NCBI GenBank assembly: GCA_019022495.1
Contig: JAFEKR010000083.1
Span: forward strand, 1-64,000
From: Epichloe hybrida
Lineage: Eukaryota > Ascomycota > Sordariomycetes > Hypocreales > Clavicipitaceae
DNA: 64,000 bases
Direction of reading: 5' to 3'
How positions within the stretch are numbered: position 1 is the stretch's first letter; each line of letters begins with the position of its first letter. The notes beneath the pieces were generated by a model. That model saw only the letters and a program-made list of their open reading frames with translations. It made no database searches and was not told where the DNA came from. Below, piece after piece: positions 37,117-50,317 of the stretch. The translations under genes were made by a program, and so were the position numbers.

Positions 37117-39546
37117 ATGAAGACCAACACCATCGTGGCCATGGCGGCTTTCTTGCTCGCCTGCGCTGCCGAGACGGCCTCTGCCGCCCCCGACCCGCCC
37201 CGACGTCCGGGGAGTGCCACTGCTCACCCATGTGCCCGGATCAGCGCGTCATGGGCGGAGCAGAAGAAGAAGACGACGACGGCAGGTGAGAGTGAGCTGT
37301 ACTCGATTGTTTTTCGCTCGCTCTAATCTTGTAACAAAGTTGGCTAATTTCCTTCATGGTCTTCGCCATGCAACAGCCCCCCCCACTGTGGCTGCCGCTC
37401 TCGCTCTCGAGTGTCTCAAAACCGTTACCCTAGGCAGAGACGAGGCAATCCAGTTGATCGATGCCATTGAGCCATATCTCGAGTGGCAGAGTGACGCCGC
37501 ATACAAGAAGGATCCTCCCAAGGACTATTTCTATCCCGGATTCGACATCTTCGACAACCTCGCCAAGGTCAAGTCAAATCTGCAGTCTGGCAAATACGCG
37601 GGCGAGTACGACTTCCAGATCGACTTGTACAAGCAGGTTTGGGCGCCTGCCAATGACGGTCACTTTGTCGTGTTCCTCGACTTGCTGAGCAGAGTCTTCA
37701 ACTGGAAGCGTCAGCCGTTGCCCATTGTTTCCATCAGTGAGGACGGTACATCTTTGCCAGTCATCAAGCTGCAAGGTGAGTTTCGTTTTTGCCCAAAGAC
37801 ACACAAGATTCTTGGCATCATGCATCATGCCCCATGCATCATGCACCTCACTTCGCCAAATACACAGAGATGCTAATGACGGGATGATGGAAAACAGAGC
37901 ATGTTGTTGCCAACCCCAAGACCGCGCAGGCCATCACCAGGATCAACGGTATCGACGCTGCCAAGTATGTCGAGGGTATCGCCAACTCTGCCAATGATCT
38001 TCGTGATGTGGATGCCTCTTACAACGCCATGTTCTGGTCCAAGTCAACTGCTGCCAACAATGAGCATGGGGGCTTTATTGCTGGCGGCCGAAGTTCTCTG
38101 TTCTACCATGGCCCGACCACCTCCCTGACCTTTGCCAATGGCACCACTGTGGAACTGGAGAACTTGGCCGAGGTGTTTGGCAACATGACCGGTGTTGTAG
38201 ATGGACCTACCATGTACAAGAAGTTCTGCACGCCGGTCCCCATGAACGCCAGCACCGCCGCCATCACCGCCGCCCCCCCGCCCGCTCCCGCCCGCTCATC
38301 TCTCATGGGCTATCCCGAGCCTGTCATTGCCACCCAGGACGGTGCTTTAACTGGCTACTATCTGAGCGGCGAGGGTCTCAATCATGTCGCTGTCATTGCA
38401 ATAAAGTCATTCTACCCAAAAAGCCTTGCCGAGTTTCAGGCCGTGACCAGCGACTTTTTGCGCGAGGCCAGCGCTGCCGGCAAGAAGAAGCTTGTCATCG
38501 ACTTCCAGAACAACCCCGGCGGCTTCATCCTGCTTGGCTACGACTTCTTCCGGCAACTGTTCCCCAAGACGGCGCAGGACGGAAACTCGCGCTGGAAGCA
38601 GAGCAAGAGCTTTGCCAGTGTGGCACGCGTCGTCTCTGACGCTGTCAAGAATGTCAATCCCGCCACCGAAACGGATCGTGATCTGCTTGAGGCATACATG
38701 TCGGTGGGGAATTACCGCTATGACCTGAATCTCACCGACGAGAACTTCGCCACGTTTGAGGACAAGTTCGCTCCCCGCATTTACAAGAACACCGAATACA
38801 CGGCCTTGATGCGATGGAACGTCCACGACCCCCTGACGACCATCAACAAGACTTTCGGCGTTGGCATCCATATTTCCGGATATGGCCCTCGCACCAACCT
38901 CGACCAGTACTTCAAGCCCGAGGATATCATCATGCTGCACGATGGCGCCTGTTCATCCATATGCGCCACGACATCAGATTTACTTCGTCTCCTGGGTGGC
39001 GTCAAGTCAGTGTCCATGGGCGGCCGTCCCAAGGAGGGCCCCATCCAGGCTGCTGGGGGTGTCAAGGGCTCTCAAGTTTTGAGCTTCCAAAACGTGTACA
39101 TGTACCTCCGCGACGCCGGCACACGGACCAACGACGCCAAGATCAAGGCCGAGTTCGCACGATACACCACCTTGCCCATGGAGCGATCTGTTGCTTCGGT
39201 CGTCAACGTCCGTGACGCTATACTCCAAGACAACGTCAAGGATGGAGTCCCTGCGCAGTTTGTCTATGAGGCCGCCGACTGCCGGCTGTACTGGACTGCT
39301 CCCATGATCTCTGATGTGACGGAGGTGTGGAAGGCGGCCGCCAACTCGGCCTTTAACGGCGCCAAGTGTGCCGCGGGTGGCATTGCCGGGTCCAAGCCTG
39401 GCCGCAGAAGTGCCGCTGCCGCTGCCGCTGCCGCTCCCGTCCACAATCGCCCCCTCCCTGCGAGACTATCCGACTCGGTGGACAAGACGCCTATCCGCCA
39501 TGGTGAGCGGTGGAAGGCTCGGCACGTGCAGATGGCCGTCAAGTGA
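37117..39546 (+). CDS. Secreted S41-family (CPAF-like) peptidase-related protein
   Basis: Three exons: 37117-37285, 37377-37775 and 37898-39546, with introns of 91 and 122 nt; 738 aa. The start gives a signal peptide MKTNTIVAMAAFLLACAAETASAA. The mid part reads KLVIDFQNNPGGFILLGYDFF (NPGG at about 395-398), the substrate/oxyanion-side element of tail-specific (S41) proteases. Around 535-545 is MLHDGACSSICATTSD, where S542 or S543 is the likely nucleophile. Fungal relatives are annotated as CPAF-like S41 peptidases. Several N-glycosylation sequons (NGT, NMT, NAS, NKT) fit secretion. The tail carries an Ala run and ends in a basic segment. Peptidase activity is inferred, since the Lys of the catalytic dyad cannot be assigned without an alignment. 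Confidence 0.88.
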
Positions 39547-40663
39547 GCTGTGACGACTTGTTGATGTACATGAGAAGTAATGGTATCTTAGGCATGAAAA
39601 ATCTTTTTTTTTGTCCAGGGACGCTGACCATGCTCTGGATTGCATCCCGTCGAGCCACGCGATCGAGCCCGTTCCCGAATGATGCACCGATGGTCGTGAT
39701 GTCCCCGCTCGCACTGTGCATGCTCACGGATGCAAGACGAAATAGCCAAATTGTATAAACAACCGGCCACGTTGCACGTTCAATTTCGTCGTCAGCAAGG
39801 CCGAGATGGAGGCGCAGACGGTCGAGACGATTTGGGCGGCTGGCACGTTGAGAAGCGGTAGTTTGTGGACCAGTGCGCCGTTTTACATGGAGCTAGGGAC
39901 GATCACATGAGCCCCATTCTTATCACGAAAAAAAAAAAAAAAAAGGGTTCGTCGGGTGGGTGGTGCTCCGGGGCATTGACTTCTGCAGGAAATCCCACAA
40001 CAAAATGCACAAAACAACCCATGAACCATGTCCATGTCCATGTCCATGTCCATCTTCCTCGCCGCCACAACCACTGCCATTTCGCCAGAGAGACCTGCAG
40101 AAATTCCTCCCCGAGTTGCTCCCTGTCGTGTCTGGCCCAATCGACGACCTGCTGTGCCACTGCCACAACATCGAGCCCGTCGCCGTGTCCGGTGGAGGCG
40201 GGTTTTACTCTGCAGAACCTGACGGTCTTAACATGGGACGAATATGGCATCCGAACTGAGAATAGAGGTTCGAGTGTTGTTCGACATGTAGGTACTGGCA
40301 AGGTCATGTTTGAATTGTGCACGGCATTACCTGATGCCACAGCTGCGAAGAGTGCTTCGTCAACGCCGACGTCAGCCGCCAGGAAGGCTGTGATTAGGAC
40401 GGGGCGGTTGTGGCGGCTGCATATCTACGACAGGGGATACTCGGTAGAAACAGACGCCACGTCACGATGGATAGAGCGATTGGGAAGGGAGCCGACGTCC
40501 ATCGTTGGAGATACTTTATAACTCTAGTCTTGATCTGTCTTGATGATGATGTGTTGTAAACAGGGGAACAAACAAACCGTCGGACGGCCTCGGAGCCGAA
40601 CCATGGCATGCGCTCAATCCGATTCAGTCCAACTTGAACAGGATGGCATGAAGCCCAGACTTT
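39547..40663. other. Intergenic region, no supported gene
   Basis: Convergent gene ends. A poly-A run (39929-39944) and a (CCATGT)4 repeat (40026-40049). A 218-codon open frame at 39865-40521 is interrupted by low-complexity Lys and His-Val runs from these repeats and I do not consider it a gene. Confidence 0.5.
40026..40049. repeat. (CCATGT)4 hexanucleotide repeat
   Basis: Four perfect tandem units. Confidence 0.85.
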
Positions 40664-41818
40664 TTAACACGGTCCGACCTTTGCCAAAGCTCCGTGCGTG
40701 CCCCCGTCAAACAAGCCCGACGTCTCGTCCAAGGCCTGGAAATGCTCGGCAAATTGCATGCCTTTTCTCCTCTGGGCCTCGACGCGCTTCCAATCCCACG
40801 GCCCGTCTGCGGACAAGTCGACGTCGCCCAGATCGACCGCCTCATCGCCGACTTGGTTCTCGCCGCCCGTCCAGCCGCCCGGTCGCTCGGGCAGCAAGCC
40901 CGAGTTCTGCAGCACAATGGCGGGGTGGACGGTGAGCCGCCCCAGCTTGAAGACGTACTTGCTCACGGCGGTGGCGTGCATCTTGCTCTCCCACCCCCCC
41001 GAGGCGTCTTTCCCGCTTCTCGTGCGCACCCTGCCGAACCGCGGGTCCAGCCACTCTGCCGGCTTGGCGGTGCCCTTGGGCACAAAGTGCGTCACCATGT
41101 AGAGCCACTTGCGGTCCCAGGCGAGCACTTTGCTCCAGAGCTCGTAGGCGCGGTAGGCGCGGATCTCGCGCTTGAAGGTGCACGCCACGGAGCCGAGCAT
41201 GATGCCCATGGGTCCCTTGGCCGGCTTGTTGGTCCCGGGGTCGAGCACGAGGCCCGTCTTGGCATTGCGTGTGAGGTTGCGCATCGCCGGGCGAGTGAGA
41301 TACGACACGAGGTGGGTTCGCGCAATGTCCAGGTCGGTGAAGTAGGTCGAGTTGGACTTGTGGAGGTTGTAGTCGATCTCGAGGAGCGGCGCGCGCGTCT
41401 CGGAAATCATGGGCTTGAAGAGCGCGCGGGGCGTGAGGTCTGGTGATTTTCGGAGTATATTGTGGTACACGATGGCGTAGAAGACTCGGTACTAAATTAA
41501 TTTTTTTTCTTTTAGTTAAAGAGAGAAATGTCAAGTTGACCTTGCGCCGCTGCCGCCGCCGGGTTGTTCACACACACAGACACAAAGGGGGGGACGGAAT
41601 AGACTCACAGTCCACGCAAACGGCACGTTCTTCAAGTTCATGACCATGAAGAGCAACAGCAAGATCCGCGACGTGTGCCCCGGTCCTGTCGCGAAGGCGT
41701 GTATCGCCCTGGGCCAATTGACCTTGTATGCGGCATAGCCGGCGGATCCCAGAGCAACGGGGACGATGACGCGGATCGCGACGGCGAGGCCACCGACTTT
41801 ACTCGAGGCCGATGCCAT
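40664..41818 (-). CDS. Thioesterase-like (hotdog fold, THEM6-type) protein
   Basis: Two exons, 41818-41609 and 41491-40664, with a 117-nt intron; 345 aa. The N-terminus is hydrophobic (AVAIRVIVPVALGSAGYAAY) and probably a membrane anchor. The core carries DYNLHKSNSTYFTDLDIAR, which matches the D-x-x-x-H-x-N-N-x-x-Y-x-x-x-x-D-x-A-R pattern of 4HBT-like acyl-CoA thioesterases such as THEM6. It is followed by GIMLGSVACTFKREIRAYRAYE and WDRKWLYMVTHFV, typical of this fungal group, which databases often label misleadingly as capsule biosynthesis proteins. The junction restores FAWTYRVFYAIVYHNIL. Substrate is unknown. Confidence 0.85.
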
Positions 41819-42254
41819 GACGTGATTCTAATCCAATATCGCCGAGTTTGTGCTGTTGCTTGCCACGCGCGCGGAAAGTCGTCTGGTGTGACGGAGGGAT
41901 TGGTGTTTTAACGGGGCGACGGGTTCGAAAGCTGTTCAGAATGCCGAGGTAGTCAGGGGATCTTGGCAAGTGGGGCATCCTCGGCCTGCTGTCGTCGCAC
42001 GGGATGGATAATCAATGCTCCGCCGTATTCAGGGGTGGAGCACCTTGTGCACATGTAAGAGGCAGACGCATTGCAAAGTAGCAGAAGACAGCCGTTACGG
42101 GGAAAGATTCTCAGCACGCGGGAGCATAATTTGAGAATCTTAACACCCTGACTATTTTCATCTTTTTTGTTCGTGATTGAGGATACCGGGAAAAGCCCTC
42201 TAAATTGGTTGACCCCTTGCCTTTTCACACCACCCCCTCCCCAAGCCACGTCAA
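41819..42254. other. Intergenic region between the thioesterase-like gene and THR1
   Basis: 436 bp with the promoter of the thioesterase-like gene and the 3' flank of THR1 (both genes on the minus strand). I see no gene. Confidence 0.5.
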
Positions 42255-43507
42255 CTATCGAACTACATGCGTGCCCTCCGCGGGCTCCAGAACCAGCCAT
42301 TGGCATGCCAGGTCCTTGTTCTCGTTGTGTTTTCGCAGTGTGGCAATGATCTGATTCGAGATTTCCTCAAAGTTGCTCGTCGCAAGAGCTAGGATTGTCG
42401 GCCCTGCTCCCGACAGGCACATTCCCAGGAAACCGGGCTGCATCTTGGGAGACATGGACTCGACCACTTCTGTGAGACCTGGAATCAAAGTCTGACGGTA
42501 TGGTTGATGGATCTTATCCTGCATGGCGAGGTGAATGAGCTCAGGGTCCGGTGGCGATTGACCGAGGGCAACGGGAAGCAGAGCGATTCGCTGGAGATTG
42601 AATGTCTGAAAAATCACAAATTAGCAGAGCTATTTAAAGGCCCATGGCTTGCCCAAGAATTCCACGACCCCCCTCTCTCGTTGAGTTTGAGATACATACC
42701 ACGTCCGGACGAGGGTACTTCTCCGGAAGCACAGCACGAGCCGAGGCCGTGGGGACGATGAAGTCGGGAATGATGGCGACGGCTTTGATGTCCTTGGCCC
42801 AAGGGAATTTAATGTGGTGTCCAATACCGAATGGTGGCGAAGGAGGCTTCTTGCCGGTGTCAACACCGCCAGCGGGCGATAGGAGGACTTCTGAAAGGGG
42901 AATCTCTATTCTGGCCGCGTCTTCGGGATTCAAGGGCATGAGGTACGTTCCGACGAAACCACCGAAAAGGGCCGCGCCGACATTGTCAGGATGTCTCTCT
43001 GCGAACAATCAGCGACTTGTCCTAGATGTTCCTTCCTACCTGCTAGGGCATTGTGGTAAAACCAATGGAGGGCCGAAACTCACCAATCATGAGACAATAG
43101 TCGAATAGTCGGTCCAGGTCCAAGTCCTTCAACCCACCAACTTCCTTGCCCAGCATCACTCCAGCCACCACAGCAGCGCCCGAGCTACCCAAGCCTCTTC
43201 CCAGAGGAATCGGGTTCTTTATATGGACGCGAGTCTCCACAGGGAATGCGCGCTGGTCATGGCATCTCAGCACATAGAGCGCAACCCTTGTGATCAGATT
43301 GCTCTGAGGATCGAGGCTGATGTCGTCAGTACCCTCGCCCTGGCCCTCGTAAGTGATGATGCAGTTCAGTGGTTGGTCAGAGGAAGACTTGGAGCGGTCA
43401 ATGGTGACATGCAGCTCGAGATAGATGGTGAGAGCGAGGCCAATGACATCGAAGCCGGGGCCGATGTTGGCGCTCGAGCACGGCGTTCGAATGACGAATG
43501 ACTCCAT
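42255..43507 (-). CDS. THR1: Homoserine kinase
   Basis: Three exons: 43507-43084, 42998-42700 and 42605-42255, with introns of 85 and 94 nt; 357 aa, the same length as yeast Thr1. The enzyme phosphorylates L-homoserine with ATP, committing carbon to threonine and isoleucine. It is a GHMP kinase: the ATP-binding loop PIPLGRGLGSSGAA is at about 99-112, preceded by the N-terminal PCSSANIGPGFDVIG. The C-terminal GHMP motif is CLSGAGPTILAL. Junctions restore LMIGERHPDNVGAALFGG and RPDVVTFNLQRIALLP. It is cytosolic. It lies divergent to UPS1 across 1.1 kb. Confidence 0.97.
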
Positions 43508-44616
43508 GGCTGTAGTTGAAACAGTAGGGAATCACTCGTCGATTGGTGCTGGACGCAGACGGCGGGTCTGCTGCACTGAGAGGGCGATGTATTCCTCACA
43601 GGCTGTCTTCTGGAACGCCAGATGATCGTGCCTGTTGCGCAATGTTCGGCCGGTCAACAGAAGCTGAAAAGGTTTCGCGTGTTGGATGCGATGTCGTGCG
43701 GCGGTTTGGCGGGGCGCGCCGATAACCACCCGATAACCGGAGCCGGCCTAGATACACCCCGGAAGTCTACATAATAATAAATGTACGACAAACCCATCTT
43801 GGCTTTGTTCCAAGCTGATCCCCCACCTTAGACTACTACTTTCATACGACTTGTGATGTCGGATGTGGTTCAAACCAGACTGATAACAAAGTTGATCGTT
43901 GGAAAGCTAGGTACCTCCAAAGAAACATTGATGCCTTGCATCGATTGTTCGCACGTGATCACTATATGACGAGACATCATGTAGGTATTGTCATAGTAGA
44001 AGCATATTCGATCAGCTTTTGCAGACCAACGGCCCCGCGGTCTGAACATATATGGGCATCATCACCTGCGCCTCAATTTGTCAAAGGGTAACGACGAAAC
44101 TTAATAATACATGTACATCGCATTGCCGGCTGCGAGCGGCAATGTCCAATGAGAGAGCTCGGTGAAGCAGTGGTCTCCACCCCTACCTAAGCAAGAAATC
44201 ACGTGTTGAATTAGCTCTTGCTTTCCCGCAGCTCTCCCCGCTCTGACGACCAATCAGCTCGTCTCGTGCCAGTATTACTTATTCGCCCTCCTCCAACTCT
44301 TCTCCCCCATCCGTTCTCTGCCATCAAGTGGCTATTACTGGCTTCAAGTTGCAGCAAGTCTGATCGTTTGAGGCTATTATTTGATTGCTTTTCCCTTCAA
44401 CTCGTACGATCCTGCCTTGCAAAATTCGCACGGGCGCCAAGGACTAGGTTCTAACCTTGGTTGTGGTCACTAACCTGCTCCAGCATCTTCGGTTGAGCTC
44501 AAGGGCCGCACATATCCAAGCAGCAACGTTTCGACATTGACATCGACAAGAATCACCACAGCTACAGCCAAACAGCCTTTTTTGCCTCCCGAATACTACA
44601 ACACGCGTCGGTGGCA
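43508..44616. promoter_or_regulatory. Divergent promoter region of THR1 and UPS1
   Basis: 1.1 kb with no supported ORF. It includes a tacatgtac palindrome near 44110-44118. No TATA box or Gcn4-like TGACTCA site is obvious. Confidence 0.45.
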
Positions 44617-45312
44617 ATGGTTCTCACGCATACCACCGCTCATCAATATTCTCACCCGTTTCCCACCGTCACTCTCGCCTACTTCCTCCGCTACTCCTCC
44701 CCCCAGCTCAATCCCTTCGCCGCCCATGTCTTGAGCACCGATACCATCTCCAGCCATGTCGACCCCGAGACACAAAGGCTCCACACCACCAGGATTCACC
44801 TGAAGAAGAGTCGCATGCCAGGCGCCGTTTTCAAAATGCTCCCTGGCAGTGTCACAGGTGGCAACGGTGGCGACAAAGCTTCGTACATTTTGGAGACGAG
44901 TGTCGTCGACATCAAAGAGGGATGGATGCAGACGGAAAGTCGAAACCTCAATTTCACTGGTATTCTCTCCGTCGTCGAGCAACAAAATTTCAAACTTCCG
45001 GTCGAGAACATGGCGAGCCAGACCGACGTGACCACGTCGGTGATATTCCGGTCGAGACTGGGCGAAAAGATCCGAGGAAAATTTGGACAAGCTCACCAGG
45101 AGGGTGGTTTCATATCCGGAATTATCGGTGGATGGGGTACTAAGGGCATCCAGCGGAGCATCGAGAGCGTCGCTTCTACCAAGACGCTCGACCAGCTTGG
45201 CAAGAGCCGCGACGGCATGCGACTCGTACTGGAGCGAATCCGCAACAACGGCGTGATTGGGGTGCTGGAGACGCTGCGGAGAGAACGACAGCGACAGGCG
45301 CTCGGTGCTTGA
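44617..45312 (+). CDS. UPS1: PRELI/MSF1-domain mitochondrial lipid-transfer protein (Ups1-like)
   Basis: Single exon, 231 aa, one PRELI/MSF1 domain covering almost the whole protein. The start MVLTHTTAHQYSHPF and the stretch HVLSTDTISSHVD match Ups1 more closely than Ups2. Ups1 with Mdm35 carries phosphatidic acid across the mitochondrial intermembrane space for cardiolipin synthesis. TRIHLKKSRMPGAVF and a C-terminal amphipathic segment (GMRLVLERIRNNG) also fit. The start was placed at the first ATG of the domain; an upstream GTG is not a fungal start. A glycine-rich insertion (EGGFISGIIGGWGTKG) before the last helix is longer than in yeast. Confidence 0.9.
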   Translation: MVLTHTTAHQYSHPFPTVTLAYFLRYSSPQLNPFAAHVLSTDTISSHVDPETQRLHTTRIHLKKSRMPGAVFKMLPGSVTGGNGGDKASYILETSVVDIKEGWMQTESRNLNFTGILSVVEQQNFKLPVENMASQTDVTTSVIFRSRLGEKIRGKFGQAHQEGGFISGIIGGWGTKGIQRSIESVASTKTLDQLGKSRDGMRLVLERIRNNGVIGVLETLRRERQRQALGA

Positions 45313-46050
45313 TTCAAGCCACTGTATTATTGTACATGACAAGCTGGGTCACTCGTCGCGTGCGGCCATACCCACACACATCAACGACTACCTCTCCATG
45401 ACCATGGAGATCCTATCCTTACTGTAAAACATCTCATCTCTTTAGCAAGGCGCTTCGTGTCTTTTCTTCTTCTTCTGTATCACCTCTGGGTTTTGGGGGG
45501 ACATGGGTCGAGTCGGTAGAGTGCGAGGAATTTGTGGGAATCCTGAACATCAGGACATAGTATCCTGAAGAAGGCTCACGGGTGGATTTGTAGGGAATAG
45601 GTTGAAAGCGAAAATACAAAATTTCTCAAAATTCGTCAATCAGTCGGGGACGCTTGACTAACTAGTCTGCGTGTGACACAGCCTGAAGACAGTGTCTATC
45701 ATCAAGCTGGTAAGCAAGATTGTATAATGCCACCCGTGGCCTTGGTAGAACAAATGTCGAGCGAATTTCCCTTTGAAGATTGTACCTATGACAGCATAAA
45801 ACAAGGAGTGAAATGAGAAGCGGAATCCCAAAGCCACTGGATTTTCAGCTGACGTCAAAGAGCTCGCAAGGATGTGGGTCCGCCGTGCACCAGAGCTTGT
45901 TCCTCAGTCGTCCGTTTCGTTTCAATTCAGTCCGCAGACCTCCTTCCATCCAACATTCCATCGTTTTGTTGGCGGAGGGGGGCATTTCCAAGAGAAAACA
46001 AGCCCGTCTCCCAGGCTTCTCGCCATCCATTCACTCTACGCACATCCAAG
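45313..46050. other. Intergenic region between UPS1 and LTP1
   Basis: 738 bp, both flanking genes on the plus strand. It holds the UPS1 3' flank and the LTP1 promoter. No supported ORF. Confidence 0.5.
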
Positions 46051-46732
46051 ATGGCAGAGCCCGTGTCCGTCCTCTTCGTCTGCCTAGGCAATATCTGCCG
46101 ATCGACCATGGCAGAGGGCATCTTCCAGAACCTCGCCAAGCAGCCGCAGTACAAGGGGAAGATTGGCAAGATTGACTCCTGCGGAACAGGTAAGGCAACG
46201 ACCCCCTCGAGAATGGCCATTCGCTGCTGCCACGCGTCGCGCGGCATAAAAAAATTATCGAACTTGGTGAAACCCGAAAACTGACGGGCCGTCCGCTCAC
46301 CGATGCAGCTGCGTACCATGCCGGCGACGGACCGGACTCGAGGACCCTTTCTACGCTCGAAGACAATGGCATTACGGGTTACGATCACGCCGCGCGCCGT
46401 GTAAGTCCCTGTGATAGCAAGGGAGGGGGGGGGGGGGGGTGCAGTCACAAGAGACTAACGATGTGGGAGAATTACAGGTCAAAACGAGCGATTTTGATTC
46501 CTTTGACTACGTGTTTGCCATGGATCGATCGAATCTCTCGGATTTGAACCGTCTGCAGAAGGGCTGCCCGGACGCCAAGGCCAAGGTGATGCTGTTTGGG
46601 GAGTTTAGCGGCACGGGCAAAGCGGAGATTGTGAATGATCCCTATTATGGCGGGCGAGATGGGTTCGAGAAGGCATTTGAGCAGTGCAGTCGGTTTTCCA
46701 AGAATTTCCTCAAGGATGTGGTAGGCGAGTAG
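46051..46732 (+). CDS. LTP1: Low-molecular-weight protein tyrosine phosphatase
   Basis: Three exons: 46051-46189, 46309-46400 and 46478-46732; 161 aa, the same length as yeast Ltp1. The P-loop C-x5-R is CLGNICRS, with C11 and R17 the nucleophile and phosphate-binding arginine. The general-acid aspartate is in NDPYYGG, with the two tyrosines that are phosphorylated in animal homologues. Junctions restore SCGTAAYHAGDGPDSRT and HAARRVKTSDFDSFDYVFAMD. The second intron contains a run of 15 G (46425-46439), an error-prone stretch for sequencing. The enzyme is cytosolic and dephosphorylates phosphotyrosine or small phosphoesters; natural substrates in fungi are poorly known. Confidence 0.96.
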
Positions 46733-47068
46733 TGCGTATTGAGGGTGTTTTTGTTCCGAATGGTGGGATGATGATGCATAGACGATGCAATAAGTATAAA
46801 ATGGTCGAAACACTGGTGAATTGATGAGGCAGGGGCGACAGTTTATGTACATAGAGTGTGTAATCCGTACATACATGTAACTCGACAAGTTGAGCCGTCG
46901 GGCCCAAATGCCGACCTGCGCTGTCAGATCTCTCGGTACAAAAAGCTGTCCCCGCCCAAGCTTTCCCCCTCAGCGCCCTTTCGCCCCCGCTTCGACGCTT
47001 CGACGCTTCGACGCTTCGACACAACCGTCCGAACGTGCAGCTCGCTCTGCGCCAAGACACAGGTAGCC
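46733..47068 (+). promoter_or_regulatory. Short intergenic region between LTP1 and MPK1
   Basis: 336 bp must hold the LTP1 3' end and the whole MPK1 promoter and leader. It contains four tandem gcttcgac units at 46989-47020, 49 nt before the MPK1 ATG. Confidence 0.6.
46989..47020. repeat. (GCTTCGAC)4 in the MPK1 leader
   Basis: Four perfect 8-bp units in the presumed 5' untranslated leader of the MAP kinase gene. Confidence 0.85.
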
Positions 47069-48742
<1,674 letters not shown>

Positions 48743-49439
48743 AATATTGAGATTGACCCAGCCGCCTGGTCATCTCCTACAATGGAGAGAGAGAAAAAAA
48801 AAAAGGTGGGTACATGAGACGGAACTAGATTGATGAGTCTGAAGGGGGGGTCAATAGGCAAGCGATTGGCATGGCAATAGTCTACGACTCGGGGCTTTCA
48901 CATGATTTGCCCGGCTCTTGTAGCCAGTGATGCACCAAACATGAAGATGAAAAACGTGTCGTAATTAGCTCGTAAACGCAAGGTTTAGTAACAATTGTTT
49001 TTGTAGCCTCTCTTACACTTGGGTGACGAAATGTCTGGTGCCAAAGGATGTACTGGCCACGACACCAAACCACGTCAAGTTGTGTCAAGCGTCAAATTGC
49101 GTTTTCCTGGCAAGGCGTGGTGTGGCGTCATGTGATGGAACGAGGCAGGAATGAGATTGACGTGCCTGAATATATACAAGTTGGAGTTTTTTGCCAAGGC
49201 GGCAAACGAAGATGGAATCATTGGGAGGGAGGGACACGTTTGTCCGTGGATGGTGTAAGAGAAGAGATTTGAGGGAAAAGAATTGCATCCATGTCCGCCG
49301 TCCCTCCTCTTTAAAGTACCCTTTTCTTCTTCCATGCGTGCTATATGTAAAGCGGGAATCATTCCCTGGGCTGTCTGGACAAAGTGGGCGCCACCCGGAT
49401 AGTGGACCTGCCCCGAACAAGCAAGTATGTACATGGGCG
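48743..49439. other. Intergenic region between MPK1 and the DUF3455 gene
   Basis: 697 bp between convergent genes. The presumed 3' untranslated ends of both. No supported gene. Confidence 0.5.
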
Positions 49440-50317
49440 CTACCCGAAGAACCAGTACATGGTAGCGTAGCAGGTGCTGTCCTGGGCTCGGGCGTCCCGG
49501 CAGCCGTGGCTGTTGCCGCCGGTGGTGAGGACGCGGTAGACGTGCTTGACGGGGCCGACGCTGCCGGGCCTGGCGTCGAGGCGGAGCCAGGGCACGGCGC
49601 CGGTGCCCTGGGGACCGGGGTCCGCGGCGGCGGGGGCGTCGACGGCCGCCGCCTTGGCGCAGAGGACGCGGACGCGGACGCTGCCGCTGTCGAGGACGAA
49701 GGCGGGCACTCCGGCCGAGGTGAAGAGGTGGTGGCCCAGGAAGGGGAAGGGGCGCTTCATGCCCCGCAGCCGGAGGGGGGCATGGTCGGGGAACGGGCGG
49801 GTCGGCGAGGCGCCGGAGCCGGAGCGGTCGAGGTTGAGGGGCACGTCGTGCGACCAGAGGGCGCGCGAGGGGAGACCCTCCCAGGTGCTTGGCGGGAGGG
49901 ACTCGCGCGTCCGGCCGGGGTACAGGCTCGTGATGTCGTAGAGCACGGCGAGGGCACCGGTGGAGGAGGGAGGCGAGCCGGCGCCGGCGCACGTGTAGTT
50001 TTGGATGCCGAAGCCGAGCGCGATGTGGAGCAGCTTGGAACCGGCCGGCGGTTGGGGAAGGTTGGCGGCTTTGTTCCCGGCGGGGGGGGGGGCAAAACAA
50101 ACGTATGAGCTTTGAGACGTTTTGGTTTTTTTTTTGTATTTTTTTTTTTTTCACTGCTTGGCTCCCCCGGGGTAATAATAGGCGAAGAAAAAAACTCACC
50201 GCCGTGGATGTGGGGAAGAGCTGGAGCTTTGTGGCCCGGCGCGCATGAGGCGGAAGGCAGACCCGGGACCAGGACCAGCGCGGCGGACAGGAGCAGAACG
50301 CATGTTGATTTGAACAT
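49440..50317 (-). CDS. Secreted DUF3455-domain protein
   Basis: Two exons, 50317-50200 and 50068-49440, with a 131-nt intron; 248 aa. The start gives a signal peptide (MFKSTCVLLLSAALVLVPGLPSA). The DUF3455 domain begins with LPQPPAGSKLLHIALGFG and IQNYTC, includes ALAVLYDITSLYP and the GHHLFTSAGVPAF region, and ends with a segment rich in Gly/Cys (CRDARAQDSTCYATMYWFFG). Family function is unknown; members are fungal secreted proteins. The coding region is unusually G+C-rich. The acceptor (aacaaag) is the only AG that restores the domain in frame but is weak. The intron carries an 11-C run on the sense strand next to that acceptor. Confidence 0.85.

Noticed and set aside
39865..40521. A 218-codon frame with Lys and His-Val runs
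   Set aside because: The runs come from a poly-A stretch and a hexanucleotide repeat; no conserved domain.
40694..41446. A 250-codon open frame on the plus strand
   Set aside because: Antisense of the thioesterase-like gene, whose minus-strand reading has clear family motifs and a good intron.
49191..50108. A 305-codon open frame on the plus strand, Gly/Ala-rich
   Set aside because: Antisense of the G+C-rich DUF3455 gene, low complexity, no family features.
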